From positions 1-60,857 of the forward strand of contig JALVQN010000217.1 in the NCBI GenBank assembly GCA_027025555.1: DNA of 60,857 nt. The letters are read 5' to 3'. A program made the position numbers and the translations under genes. Below the pieces are notes generated by a model. The model saw nothing but the letters and a program-made list of their open reading frames with translations, had not been told where the DNA came from and searched no databases. The DNA is from Desulfobacterales bacterium. GTDB taxonomy: Bacteria > Desulfobacterota > Desulfobacteria > Desulfobacterales > UBA2156. Positions 1 to 9,157 of this stretch are shown piece after piece; within the stretch, counting starts at the first letter, position 1; each line of letters starts with the position of its first letter.

Positions 1-110
1 AAAGGTCAAAACACGGCTCCGGCCACCTGAACGCAACCCCAAAACCGGAACGAACGGCTCATCCCCTCATGTCCCAAACATGAATCGCTCAGATTAGGAA
101 TGCAAAAAAC

Positions 111-1379
111 GTGCAATTCTACCGCTGTCGATTTGTCTGCAATCAGGCCTATAAAGGGGGTGCCATTGCTTTTATGGCCGGAGGCTCCGAACCGTCCCTG
201 TTAGAGACTGAAGAATGCCTCCTGGATGAAAATACCGCGCACCAGGCGGGCGGAGGAATATACTGCACGGGCTCAATGGGAAACCTCATCCTCCAAAGAA
301 CCACCGTGTCGGGTAACAGAGCTTCGACTGTGGGAGGCGGCATTTTTTCGAGTGACTTTTCCTCTGTGTCTCTCCACACTTCCACCTTCTACCACAATCA
401 CGCCTCCGCGGGTGCGGAAATAAGGGCCCTCGATACGTCTGTGGCTTTGAATTACGTCACCCTGGTCGCTGCCGACCCTTTGAATGCATCCAATCCTTCT
501 CTTTTTTTTGGAGGATCCTGGAGCTCCCTTCATCTGTATGACACCATCCTTTGGGGAAATTGCCAGGATGTGGTGCTGTCTGGCACCTCTAAAAAGAACA
601 TGGGAGATCCATTGCGTACCTGCGGCCTGGGAAATTTTGATATCCTTGTGGATACGGATCCCTTGCTGCGGCCCCTGGCTAACTACGGCGGACCCACGCC
701 GACGGCCCCTCCGGCGTATGGCAGCGTGGCCATCGACCCGCCTTGGAATCTGACCAATTGCCCCTGGCCGGACCAGAGAGGCGTGGACCGGCCCCAGGAC
801 GGCAACGGGGACGGGGTGGCCAAATGTGACATCGGCGCGGTGGAGGTGCGCCCCCTGGACCTCAGGCCCTGGTGGCTGAGCCATCACGCAAAGATAGAGC
901 TCATCAACTTTTCTGAAAGCGCCTGCGACCATTTCAAAAACGGTGTGATCACCCAGATCCACGTGGAATTGTATGTCCTGGATGAAAGCCGGGACACGCC
1001 CTGGTTCTGGGATGAATTCGACTTCGACGGTCCCATCGGGCCCGGGGAATCGGACACGTTTTCCTTTGATTGGCCCATGCATAAGGAAGAGCCCGGCGCG
1101 AATGCCCGGCTGTTTTGGACCCTGACACTGACCCTTGAGGTCCCGGGGGAGACCGCCACAGAGGCCGTCAGGGGCTATCGTCCCACGCCCCCACCCACGC
1201 CCCAGAATCCTCAACGCTTTACCCTGTGGGCCTTTGATACGGACACCCCCCGGTTCCGGGAACAGCCGCCTCAGGTACCGGTGGACGTGGATGAAAACCA
1301 TCGCCGGGCAACATTTTTTCTCTTCGGACCCGGGTGCCCGGAGTCGCCGGTGGGCAGGGCCTGTTTCCATGTGAGATAA
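111..1379 (+). CDS. right-handed beta-helix / choice-of-anchor Q type protein, probably 5'-truncated
   Basis: Repeated GG(A/G)I...N.A..GGGI motifs and a 'DQRGVDRPQDGNGDGVAKCDIGAVE' C-terminal motif typical of the choice-of-anchor Q family. GTG start, no signal peptide, in-frame TGA at 81-83. Confidence 0.6.
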   Translation: MQFYRCRFVCNQAYKGGAIAFMAGGSEPSLLETEECLLDENTAHQAGGGIYCTGSMGNLILQRTTVSGNRASTVGGGIFSSDFSSVSLHTSTFYHNHASAGAEIRALDTSVALNYVTLVAADPLNASNPSLFFGGSWSSLHLYDTILWGNCQDVVLSGTSKKNMGDPLRTCGLGNFDILVDTDPLLRPLANYGGPTPTAPPAYGSVAIDPPWNLTNCPWPDQRGVDRPQDGNGDGVAKCDIGAVEVRPLDLRPWWLSHHAKIELINFSESACDHFKNGVITQIHVELYVLDESRDTPWFWDEFDFDGPIGPGESDTFSFDWPMHKEEPGANARLFWTLTLTLEVPGETATEAVRGYRPTPPPTPQNPQRFTLWAFDTDTPRFREQPPQVPVDVDENHRRATFFLFGPGCPESPVGRACFHVR

Positions 1380-1468
1380 AAGGGGCCTTCGGGTGGATAT
1401 AAGAAGCCCGCCCCCGCCACCGAGGATCAGGAAACGCCCTGCTTAAAAAGAAAAGAGGTAAGGTGTAA

Positions 1469-2359
1469 ATGGAAACTTATCTCTGGATGCCGGGAATCGG
1501 ACTGGCGGCCCTGATCGCCACCTGGCGCTGGTGGTTTCTGGAGTTGATGGTTCCAAAGACCCTGGGGCGATGGCTCCTCGCCACCTGTTATCTTGTCCCG
1601 GTGGGGGCCCTTTTTTTCCTGGGCATTGGCGTGGACCTGAAAAAAACACCCTCTCCGGCAGGCGTGGCCTTCATTGCGGCCTTTTTGCTCGGCGTGTGGT
1701 TTCTGACGGGACTGCCCATGGCCATGTTCAAGCCCTTTGGCGCCATCGAAAGCCGAAAGGTGCGGCGGGCCTATGCAAAAAGGCACGGCCTTTCTTTTGA
1801 GGAAAGGCGAATCGACACCCACCTGCTTCCCGGTGTCACAGGTCTTTTCAGCCGCCGGCTGCGCAACGTGCTTGCGGTTGCCGGCAACGCCTATATCGCC
1901 ACGACGCTGCGATCCGTCACGGACCGGGACCGGGAGACGACCCTTTGCCGGGGCTTCGACTTCATCGCCGTGCAGGGGCTGCCCCTTAAAGGCCTGGGGA
2001 TCGTCGTCCATGAACGGCGCGAGTACCCGCCGGAAAAAGGGGAGATTCAATGGAGATTCAAGGGGGAAGTCTTCCGCATGCCCTTGGCTGAAGCCCTTGG
2101 GGTGATGAAAACCGGCGGCCGAAGCGTTCGCGGCGGCAACCAGGGTCCCCGGGAGGTCGTCGATGCCGTTCTGGAGACCGCAGCCGGCGGATCCATGGCA
2201 ATCTTGTCCCTTTTGAAGCGCTTGTACCTTTTCAACGGACGCATCACCCTGGAGCTGGAGTACCTCGACACGGAACAGAAGCTTTCCCAAGGGGTTCGCT
2301 GCGCCAAGAGGCTCGCCGCTTGGCATCCGCCGCCATCCCTTTTCGGCGAAGATTCTTAA
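1469..2359 (+). CDS. hypothetical protein with N-terminal transmembrane segments
   Basis: 296 aa ORF with RBS-like aagaggtaagg upstream and hydrophobic N-terminal helices; family not recognised. Confidence 0.6.
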   Translation: METYLWMPGIGLAALIATWRWWFLELMVPKTLGRWLLATCYLVPVGALFFLGIGVDLKKTPSPAGVAFIAAFLLGVWFLTGLPMAMFKPFGAIESRKVRRAYAKRHGLSFEERRIDTHLLPGVTGLFSRRLRNVLAVAGNAYIATTLRSVTDRDRETTLCRGFDFIAVQGLPLKGLGIVVHERREYPPEKGEIQWRFKGEVFRMPLAEALGVMKTGGRSVRGGNQGPREVVDAVLETAAGGSMAILSLLKRLYLFNGRITLELEYLDTEQKLSQGVRCAKRLAAWHPPPSLFGEDS

Positions 2360-2402
2360 AGGCCGCGGCGCACGGCGGCAGACAAGCTGTCGGGTTTGCG
2401 GA

Positions 2403-3938
2403 TTATTCGACGCTGGCCCTTTCGATGCGCACATACCAGCGCCGCTTTTCCTTTTTACTTTTCACCCGAACGGGGGTGGGGACGGTGATGAAATCCCCGG
2501 CCTTGATCTTTTGGGAGACTTTGAACCGGAGTTTGTCTTTAAAGTTTCTGGACAAAACGAGGGAAAGGTTGGAAACCGTCACCGTGGTGGCATTTTTGAT
2601 GAACACGTGAAGGCGTCCGCCGCGTTCCTTCAGGTAGCACGTGAGATACCGGCCCGGGTGCCGGGGCAGGTCCAGGCGGTGGAGCATCCGCATGGCGGCC
2701 TTTCCGGATTCGGACCGGGCGTTGGCCGCTTTTCTAAAAAGCGCCACGGCCTTTTTTTTGTCTCCTTCGCGCAAGGCGATTTGTCCCAGGAAAAAATGGG
2801 CGTCGGAGGTGGGATACAGGTCGATGCTTTTGTTGAAGTCCCGACGGGCCAGGGCGTAATGCCCCATGGCGGCGTGGAGCCGCCCCCGTTCCAGGGGATG
2901 CCGGAAAAAGGTGGGATCCCTCCGGATGGCCTCGTTGAAGGCGGCCAGGGCGGCCCTTCGATCTCCCCCGAGGGAAAGGGCCGATCCCAAAAGGCCGTAA
3001 AAGAGCGCTTCTTCCGGTTCTATGGCAAGGGCCCTGCGGGCCAGGGCGCGGGCTTTATGGGCCTTGCCTTTTTTCAAGGCCGCAAGCCCCTTGTCGTACA
3101 TGGCGTAAGCGGCCTTGGTTTTCAACAGTTTTGCGATTTTTTCCCGATAGCGCCGGACCCCGCGCTCCCGGCGGCCGCCGGCGAGCTTGGCCGCTGTTTC
3201 CCTGTTTTTTTCAAGACGCTCGGCAGTGGGGGGGTGGGTGGAGAGCAGCCCCTCGAGCCAGCTTTTCTTTTTCTTTTTGGCCATCTCCAGGAACTTTTCC
3301 TGGAGGCTCACGGCGGCTTCAGGATCGTATCCGGCCCGGTTCAGGTATAAGATGGAATAATAATCGGCTTCCAACTCGTCTTCCCGGGAATAGGCCTGCT
3401 TGATCAGTGTTGTCCCCACCACCGCGGATCCCACGGCCAGCACCGAGAAATCACTCCCGCCGGCGGCGATGGCGGCTGCGGTGACCAGGCCTTGAAACAC
3501 CAGGTTTCTTTGGGCGCTCTTGGCGCCGTGGCGTGCGGCGGCGTGGACGATTTCATGGGCCAGCACGGCGGCCAGCTCGGCTTCACTGTCCAATTCCACG
3601 AGCAATCCCCGGGTGATGGCGATCTTGCCGCCGGGAAGGGCCCAGGCATTGGGTGTGGAGTTGTTCAGGATCACAAATTCATAGGCAAGCACCCGATCGC
3701 TGATGCGGGCGATCCGGTTTCCCACCTGCCGGACGTAGCGGCTCAAGTCCGGATCCAGGAGATAATCGCCGCCGGACATCTGACGGGAAGGCCGGTATTG
3801 CTTTTCCCCGATATCCTTTTCCATGGATTCGGACAAAAGCACCAGTTCCTTTTTGTGCGTGACCGGGTTGGCGGCGCATCCGTAAAGGCCCAGCAGCGCC
3901 AAAAGCAGGGCAATCAGACGGATGGGTTTTGTTTGCAT
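2403..3938 (-). CDS. M48 family metalloprotease with C-terminal TPR repeats (BepA/YfgC-like), lipoprotein signal
   Basis: HEIVHAAARHG (HExxH) motif, lipobox LYGCAAN, TPR-like repeats. Confidence 0.88.
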   Translation of the reverse strand: MQTKPIRLIALLLALLGLYGCAANPVTHKKELVLLSESMEKDIGEKQYRPSRQMSGGDYLLDPDLSRYVRQVGNRIARISDRVLAYEFVILNNSTPNAWALPGGKIAITRGLLVELDSEAELAAVLAHEIVHAAARHGAKSAQRNLVFQGLVTAAAIAAGGSDFSVLAVGSAVVGTTLIKQAYSREDELEADYYSILYLNRAGYDPEAAVSLQEKFLEMAKKKKKSWLEGLLSTHPPTAERLEKNRETAAKLAGGRRERGVRRYREKIAKLLKTKAAYAMYDKGLAALKKGKAHKARALARRALAIEPEEALFYGLLGSALSLGGDRRAALAAFNEAIRRDPTFFRHPLERGRLHAAMGHYALARRDFNKSIDLYPTSDAHFFLGQIALREGDKKKAVALFRKAANARSESGKAAMRMLHRLDLPRHPGRYLTCYLKERGGRLHVFIKNATTVTVSNLSLVLSRNFKDKLRFKVSQKIKAGDFITVPTPVRVKSKKEKRRWYVRIERASVE

Positions 3939-3967
3939 GGATCGGTCGAGGGCTTTTACGGGACGAT

Positions 3968-4435
3968 TCAGTCCCCCATCTTGGCCATATAGTCGTCGTA
4001 AAGGGTTTCCAGGGTGAGCTTGTGTTTGGCCTCTTCCTGGCAGAGGATCTTGAAGACCTTCTTGGCGGCCTCGGTTTCCGCCTGCCCGAGGAGGTCGTTG
4101 TACAGGGCCAATGCCTTTTCCTCCCGCTTCATGGCCAGCATGAGGATTTCATGGTAGCCCATGTCCTCGTGGTATTCGGTGTCCACCACATAATTGCTTC
4201 GTTTGATATCCGGAATCCATTTGAACCGATAGGACTCCACCATGGAGTCGGCCTGGCCGGTCTTGATTTTGGTCAAAAGCTCCACGTGCTTTTTTTCCTG
4301 CTCCACGAAATCGGCAAACATCTCCCTGGAACCGGGCAGGGACTCTTTTTGGGAAAGATCGCGGTAAAAGGCAACGGCTTCTTTCTCCCTTTCAATGGCA
4401 AAATCGAGGATTTCTTCCACACTGTTAAACTTCAT
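3968..4435 (-). CDS. ferritin-like / rubrerythrin-type diiron protein
   Basis: Paired E...ExxH ferritin-like helices (EREKEAVAFYRDL, EQEKKHVELL, EEKALALYNDL, EEAKHKLTLE). Start taken at MKFNSVEEIL with upstream aaaggaaaag. Confidence 0.85.
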   Translation of the reverse strand: MKFNSVEEILDFAIEREKEAVAFYRDLSQKESLPGSREMFADFVEQEKKHVELLTKIKTGQADSMVESYRFKWIPDIKRSNYVVDTEYHEDMGYHEILMLAMKREEKALALYNDLLGQAETEAAKKVFKILCQEEAKHKLTLETLYDDYMAKMGD

Positions 4436-4507
4436 GGGCTTTTCCTTTCTTTCGTATGGGATGATCGGCATGAGCCATTGATTCTCTGTAAAAAGTATCG
4501 TTTCAGA

Positions 4508-4561
4508 TGTCAAGATTTGTCCATGAAAAACGCTTGACACGAAATGAAAATTTATGTCAAG
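4508..4561. promoter_or_regulatory. three copies of TGTCAAG (two direct, one inverted) between the divergent ferritin-like and hdrC genes
   Basis: TGTCAAG at 4508-4514, CTTGACA at 4533-4539, TGTCAAG at 4555-4561. Confidence 0.45.
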
Positions 4562-4616
4562 GTACCCTCTTCGCCTTTTTGCGGCAACCCCAAATCCGCC
4601 GACCAAGGAGTGTGTG

Positions 4617-5231
4617 ATGACAGTGCCCGTTCACGAATACGACCCCCAAGAGGCCCGCTCCCTCATCGAGGAGGTGAGTGAACGTTCCGGGCAGAACCTC
4701 TTGGCATGCTATCAGTGCCGCAGATGCGCCGCCGGATGCCCCGTGGCCGAAGAGACCGAATATGTGACCCCGGACCGGCTGATCCGGAGGATCGCCCTGG
4801 GGGACCGGGAAGGGGCCCTGACGAACGAACTGGTATGGCGCTGTGTTTCCTGTTACACCTGCGGCACCCGGTGCCCCAACGACATCCAGACGGCCCGGAT
4901 CACCGAAACGTTGAAGAAAATGGCCAAGGAAGCCCATCTGGAACCCTTGAGGCCCAGGATCGCCGCCTTTCACAGCGCCTTCATGGCATCCGGCGTCCGG
5001 TGGGGCCGGGTGAACGAGATGGAATTCATGGGGATCTATGAGACGAAAACCGCGTTGGAGTCTCTCAAACGCATGGATCTCAAGGCCGTTGCCGAGGAAC
5101 TGAAGGCCCAGGTCGATTTCGGCCTGGCCATGTTCAAGCATAAACGGATGCACATGGGTCTCCAGATGGCCAAGGGGCGCAAGGAGATCCACCGCCTGAA
5201 AAAGAAGGCGGAGCAAAGAAGAGGGAAATAA
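4617..5231 (+). CDS. hdrC: heterodisulfide reductase subunit C-like (HdrC)
   Basis: CYQCRRCAAGCPVA and CVSCYTCGTRCPND 4Fe-4S motifs; operon with hdrB/hdrA. Confidence 0.9.
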   Translation: MTVPVHEYDPQEARSLIEEVSERSGQNLLACYQCRRCAAGCPVAEETEYVTPDRLIRRIALGDREGALTNELVWRCVSCYTCGTRCPNDIQTARITETLKKMAKEAHLEPLRPRIAAFHSAFMASGVRWGRVNEMEFMGIYETKTALESLKRMDLKAVAEELKAQVDFGLAMFKHKRMHMGLQMAKGRKEIHRLKKKAEQRRGK

Positions 5232-6115
5232 TGGATATCGCCTATTATCCCGGTTGTTCCCTGAAAGCCTCTTCCGCCCTGTACGATGTGCAAAGCCGGC
5301 GGGTTTTCGAGGCACTGGGAGTTCATTTGAAGGAGATTGAGGACTGGAACTGCTGCGGCGCCACTTCCGCGGGCAAGGTGGACGATTTCCTGGCCGTGGC
5401 CATGCCGGCGCGCAACCTCGGCATCGCCGAGGCCACGGGATTGAGCGAAATGGTCATTCCCTGTTCGGCGTGTTATTCCAGGACCCTGGTGGCCCAGGCC
5501 CAGTTGGAAAAGGATGCGGACTTGAAGGAGGCCGTCAATGAAGCGCTTGCCGCGAAGGTGACAGGCGGCATCAAGGTTTCTTCCATTTTGGAGGTCCTCC
5601 TTGCCGTGGTGGCCTCGGGGGATATGAAGCAAAAGATCCAAAAGGACAAGAAGATCCTCAAGGCCCTGAAGCCCGCCTGTTATTACGGCTGCCTGCAGAC
5701 CCGATTTCCTTGCGCGGTGCCGGTGCCCGACGACGTGGAGAATCCCCAGGGCATGGAAAAGGTGCTCCGGGCCATCGGGATCCAGGCCATGGACTGGAGC
5801 TACAAAACGGATTGCTGCGGCGCTTCCTCGGCGGTGACGGATGAAGAGGCTGCCGACGCCCTCATGGCCCGGATCGTGAAAGACGCCGTGGCCCGGGGCG
5901 CCCACTGCCTGGTGGTCACATGCCCCATGTGCCAGTTGAACCTGGATGCCCAGCAGGATCGGTTCGGCCCCAAATACGGCATCCAAAAGCGGCTCCCGGT
6001 CTTTTTCATCACCGAAATTTTGGGCCTGGCCATGGGGATGAGCGTGGAGGAACTTCAAATCGACCGCCACCTGACGGACGGCACCCAGTTATTAAAGGAG
6101 TTGGAATGGATATGA
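5231..6115 (+). CDS. hdrB: heterodisulfide reductase subunit B-like (HdrB), two CCG domains
   Basis: YYPGCSLKASS, WNCCGATSAG, TDCCGASSAVT, TCPMCQLNLD; overlaps the hdrC stop. Confidence 0.92.
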   Translation: MDIAYYPGCSLKASSALYDVQSRRVFEALGVHLKEIEDWNCCGATSAGKVDDFLAVAMPARNLGIAEATGLSEMVIPCSACYSRTLVAQAQLEKDADLKEAVNEALAAKVTGGIKVSSILEVLLAVVASGDMKQKIQKDKKILKALKPACYYGCLQTRFPCAVPVPDDVENPQGMEKVLRAIGIQAMDWSYKTDCCGASSAVTDEEAADALMARIVKDAVARGAHCLVVTCPMCQLNLDAQQDRFGPKYGIQKRLPVFFITEILGLAMGMSVEELQIDRHLTDGTQLLKELEWI

Positions 6116-9100
6116 GCCCAGATACCCCCGACCAGACGACAAAGCGCGGATCGGTGTTGATCGTGGGCGGCGGCATCGGCGGGATGCAGGCCGGCCTCGA
6201 TCTGGCGGACAGCGGCTTCAAGGTCCACATGGTCCAGAGGGACTCTTCCATCGGCGGGACCATGGTCATGCTGGACAAAACCTTCCCCACCGGGGACTGT
6301 TCCATGTGCATGATCTCCCCCAAGATGGTGGATTTGGGCCGGCACATGAACGTGGACATTCATACCCTGGCCACGGTGACCGGGGTGGAAGGGGTGCCCG
6401 GGGACTTCACGGTGAAGATCCGGCAGGAAGCCCGGTATGTGGATCCGGAACTGTGCACCGGGTGCGGCATCTGTGAAGAGAAATGCCCCAAGAAGGTCAC
6501 CAGTGAATACGAGCAGGGATTGACGGTGCGAAAAGCCATCTTTTCCCTATTTCCCCAGGCCCTGCCCAACACCCGGGTGATCGACCGGGACAACTGCATC
6601 TATTTTAAAAAGGGCAAATGCCGGGCCTGTGAAAAGTTCTGTCCCTCCAAGGCCATCCGATTCGAGGATACCCCGAAGGAATTCGAGATTCGGGTGGGCG
6701 CCATCATCCTGGGTCCTGGCCTGGACCGGTACAACCCCCGGGTACGCCAGGAGTTGGGTTTTGAAAGGTGGCCCAATGTGGTGACCTCCATCCAGTTCGA
6801 ACGGATCCTGTCGGCTTCCGGGCCTTACAAGGGGGAGGTGAAGCGACCCGGTGACGGAAAGCATCCCAAACGGGTGGCCTGGATCCAGTGTGTGGGATCC
6901 AGGGACTCTCACAACGCCAACCCCTGGTGCTCTTCTGTCTGCTGCATGTATGCCACCAAGCAGGCCATCATTGCCAAGGAACACGACAGCCGGATCGAGC
7001 CCACCATTTTCTATATGGAGATGCGGGCCTTCGGCAAAGACTTTGACAAGTATGTGAGCCGGGCCAAGGAGGAATTCGGGGTCACCTACCGCCGGGCCAT
7101 GGTCTCGGCGGTGCGCGAGGAGCCCGGCACCGGAAACCTCCTGTTGCGCTATGCCCGGGAGGACGGCATCCTGAAGGACGAGTCCTTCGATCTGGTGGTT
7201 TTGTCCATCGGGTTCCAGCCCCATGCCGATGCCCGCGACTTTGCCGAGATCTTCGGCATCGAACCGAATGCTTACGGCTTTGCCAAAACCACCCAGTTCA
7301 ATCCGGTGGAAACCTCCAGGCCCGGTGTTTATGTCACCGGGATCTACCAGGGGCCCAAGGACATCCCGGAGACCGTCATGCAGGGGAGCGCCGTGGCCGG
7401 ACGGGCCATGGCCCTGCTGGGGGAGGCCCGGGGCACCGAGGTTGCCGAGAAAACACTCCCGCCGGAAAAAGACGTCAAAGACGAGGAACCGCGCATCGGA
7501 CTCTTTGTATGCCACTGCGGCATCAATATCTCCCAAACCGTGGATGTCAAGAAGGTGGCCCAGGAAGGGGCCTCGCTGCCCAACGTGGTCCATTCCGAGG
7601 ATTTGCTCTATGCCTGCGCCCAGGACAGCCAGGAGAAGATCAAGACCCTCGTCAAGGAAAAGAACCTGAACCGGGTGGTGGTGGCTTCCTGCACCCCCCG
7701 CACCCATGAACCCCTCTTCCAGGAGACCATCCGGGATGCCGGGCTCAACAAGTACCTCTTCGAGCTGGCCGACATCCGGGAGCAGTGCTCCTGGTGTCAC
7801 ATGGGGCAGCGGGAGGTGGCCACGGAAAAGGCCATGGATATCGTCAAGATGAATGTGGCAAAAGCCAAGCGATTGGAGCCGGTGGCCTCCGGCTCGGTGG
7901 GCGTCACGCCGGCGGCCCTGATCATCGGCGGCGGGATCGCCGGGATGGTCACGGCCCTGTCCCTGGCGGATCAGGGGTATCACGCCCATATCGTCGAAAA
8001 GGAAGCCCGGCTGGGCGGGCTTTTGAAGGACCTCCATCGCACGCTGGACCAAAGCGATGTCCAAGCCTATTTGAAAGAAACCGTTGCCAAGGTCGACGCC
8101 CATCCCCACGTGACGGCCCATACAGGCACCCAAGTCCAAAAGACCGATGGATTTGTGGGCAATTTCAAGACCCTCCTGACCAACGGCGAAACCCTCGAGC
8201 ACGGCGCCATCGTGATCGCCACCGGTGGCGTGGAATATGAGCCCAGCGAATATCTTTTCGGCCAAAACGACAGGGTGATGACCCAACGGACGCTTGAAAA
8301 GCGCCTGGCCGCGGGCGGCCCCGGAATCGGGGGGCGGTATGTCATGATCCAGTGCGTGGGATCCCGGGAAGAACCTTACAATTACTGTTCCAGGGTCTGC
8401 TGCCAGGATGCCATCAAAAACGCCATCGCCATCAAGGAAAAGGCGCCGGAGGCCCAGGTCACCATCTTGTACCGGGATATCCGTACCTACGGGCTTCGGG
8501 AAGACTACTACAAGAAAGCCCGCGACCTGGGGGTCCTCTTCGTCCTTTACAAGGAGGACCGGAAACCGGTGGTGGAAGAAACCGGTGACGGACTCAGGGT
8601 GAGGGCCTTTGACTATCTGCTGGGAAAGGAGATCGCCTTCAGGGCCGACCATGTGGTGCTTTCGACGGGCTTGAGGCCCCATCCCACCGCGGCCAAGGTT
8701 GGAGAAATGTATAAATTGACACGGAATCCGGAAGGGTACTTCCTGGAGGCCCATGTCAAGCTGAGGCCGGTGGATTTTCCCAGTGAGGGCATTTTTGTCA
8801 CCGGCCTGGCACACGCCCCCAAGAATCTCGATGAAACCATCAGCCAGGCCCTGGCGGCGGCAGGCCGCGCGGGGGTGCTCTTGTCCCATGAACGGCTGGC
8901 GGTTTCCGGGATCATTTCCAAGCATGACCGTGATCTTTGCATGTCCTGTCTCACCTGTTTCCGGGTCTGTCCCTTCGGCTCCCCGTTCATCGATGAAGAC
9001 GGCAAGGTCAGTCATAACGAGGTAAAATGCGTGGGTTGCGGGATCTGTGCATCCGTCTGCCCCATGAAGGCATTTCAGGTCAACAACTTCAGGGACGACC

Positions 9101-9144
9101 AGATCGTGGCGATGATCGACGCCCTGACCGAAAGCGCGTCCTAA
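6106..9144 (+). CDS. hdrA: tandem-fused HdrA (two FAD/Rossmann modules, multiple 4Fe-4S motifs)
   Basis: Two GGGI.G FAD motifs (VLIVGGGIGGMQAGL and ALIIGGGIAGMVTAL); CTGCGICEEKCP, CRACEKFCP, CMSCLTCFRVCP, CVGCGICASVCP. Start 6106 (or 6112, ATGA overlap with hdrB). Confidence 0.92.
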   Translation: MDMSPDTPDQTTKRGSVLIVGGGIGGMQAGLDLADSGFKVHMVQRDSSIGGTMVMLDKTFPTGDCSMCMISPKMVDLGRHMNVDIHTLATVTGVEGVPGDFTVKIRQEARYVDPELCTGCGICEEKCPKKVTSEYEQGLTVRKAIFSLFPQALPNTRVIDRDNCIYFKKGKCRACEKFCPSKAIRFEDTPKEFEIRVGAIILGPGLDRYNPRVRQELGFERWPNVVTSIQFERILSASGPYKGEVKRPGDGKHPKRVAWIQCVGSRDSHNANPWCSSVCCMYATKQAIIAKEHDSRIEPTIFYMEMRAFGKDFDKYVSRAKEEFGVTYRRAMVSAVREEPGTGNLLLRYAREDGILKDESFDLVVLSIGFQPHADARDFAEIFGIEPNAYGFAKTTQFNPVETSRPGVYVTGIYQGPKDIPETVMQGSAVAGRAMALLGEARGTEVAEKTLPPEKDVKDEEPRIGLFVCHCGINISQTVDVKKVAQEGASLPNVVHSEDLLYACAQDSQEKIKTLVKEKNLNRVVVASCTPRTHEPLFQETIRDAGLNKYLFELADIREQCSWCHMGQREVATEKAMDIVKMNVAKAKRLEPVASGSVGVTPAALIIGGGIAGMVTALSLADQGYHAHIVEKEARLGGLLKDLHRTLDQSDVQAYLKETVAKVDAHPHVTAHTGTQVQKTDGFVGNFKTLLTNGETLEHGAIVIATGGVEYEPSEYLFGQNDRVMTQRTLEKRLAAGGPGIGGRYVMIQCVGSREEPYNYCSRVCCQDAIKNAIAIKEKAPEAQVTILYRDIRTYGLREDYYKKARDLGVLFVLYKEDRKPVVEETGDGLRVRAFDYLLGKEIAFRADHVVLSTGLRPHPTAAKVGEMYKLTRNPEGYFLEAHVKLRPVDFPSEGIFVTGLAHAPKNLDETISQALAAAGRAGVLLSHERLAVSGIISKHDRDLCMSCLTCFRVCPFGSPFIDEDGKVSHNEVKCVGCGICASVCPMKAFQVNNFRDDQIVAMIDALTESAS

Positions 9145-9157
9145 GGAGGAACCACGG

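Noticed and set aside
81-83. TGA upstream of the beta-helix ORF as another Sec codon
   Set aside because: No Cys-context homology and no convincing SECIS downstream.
6547-9015. 822-aa minus-strand ORF antisense to hdrA
   Set aside because: Mirror ORF produced by high GC codon bias; low-complexity Gly/His/Asp-rich translation; hdrA on the plus strand is unambiguous.
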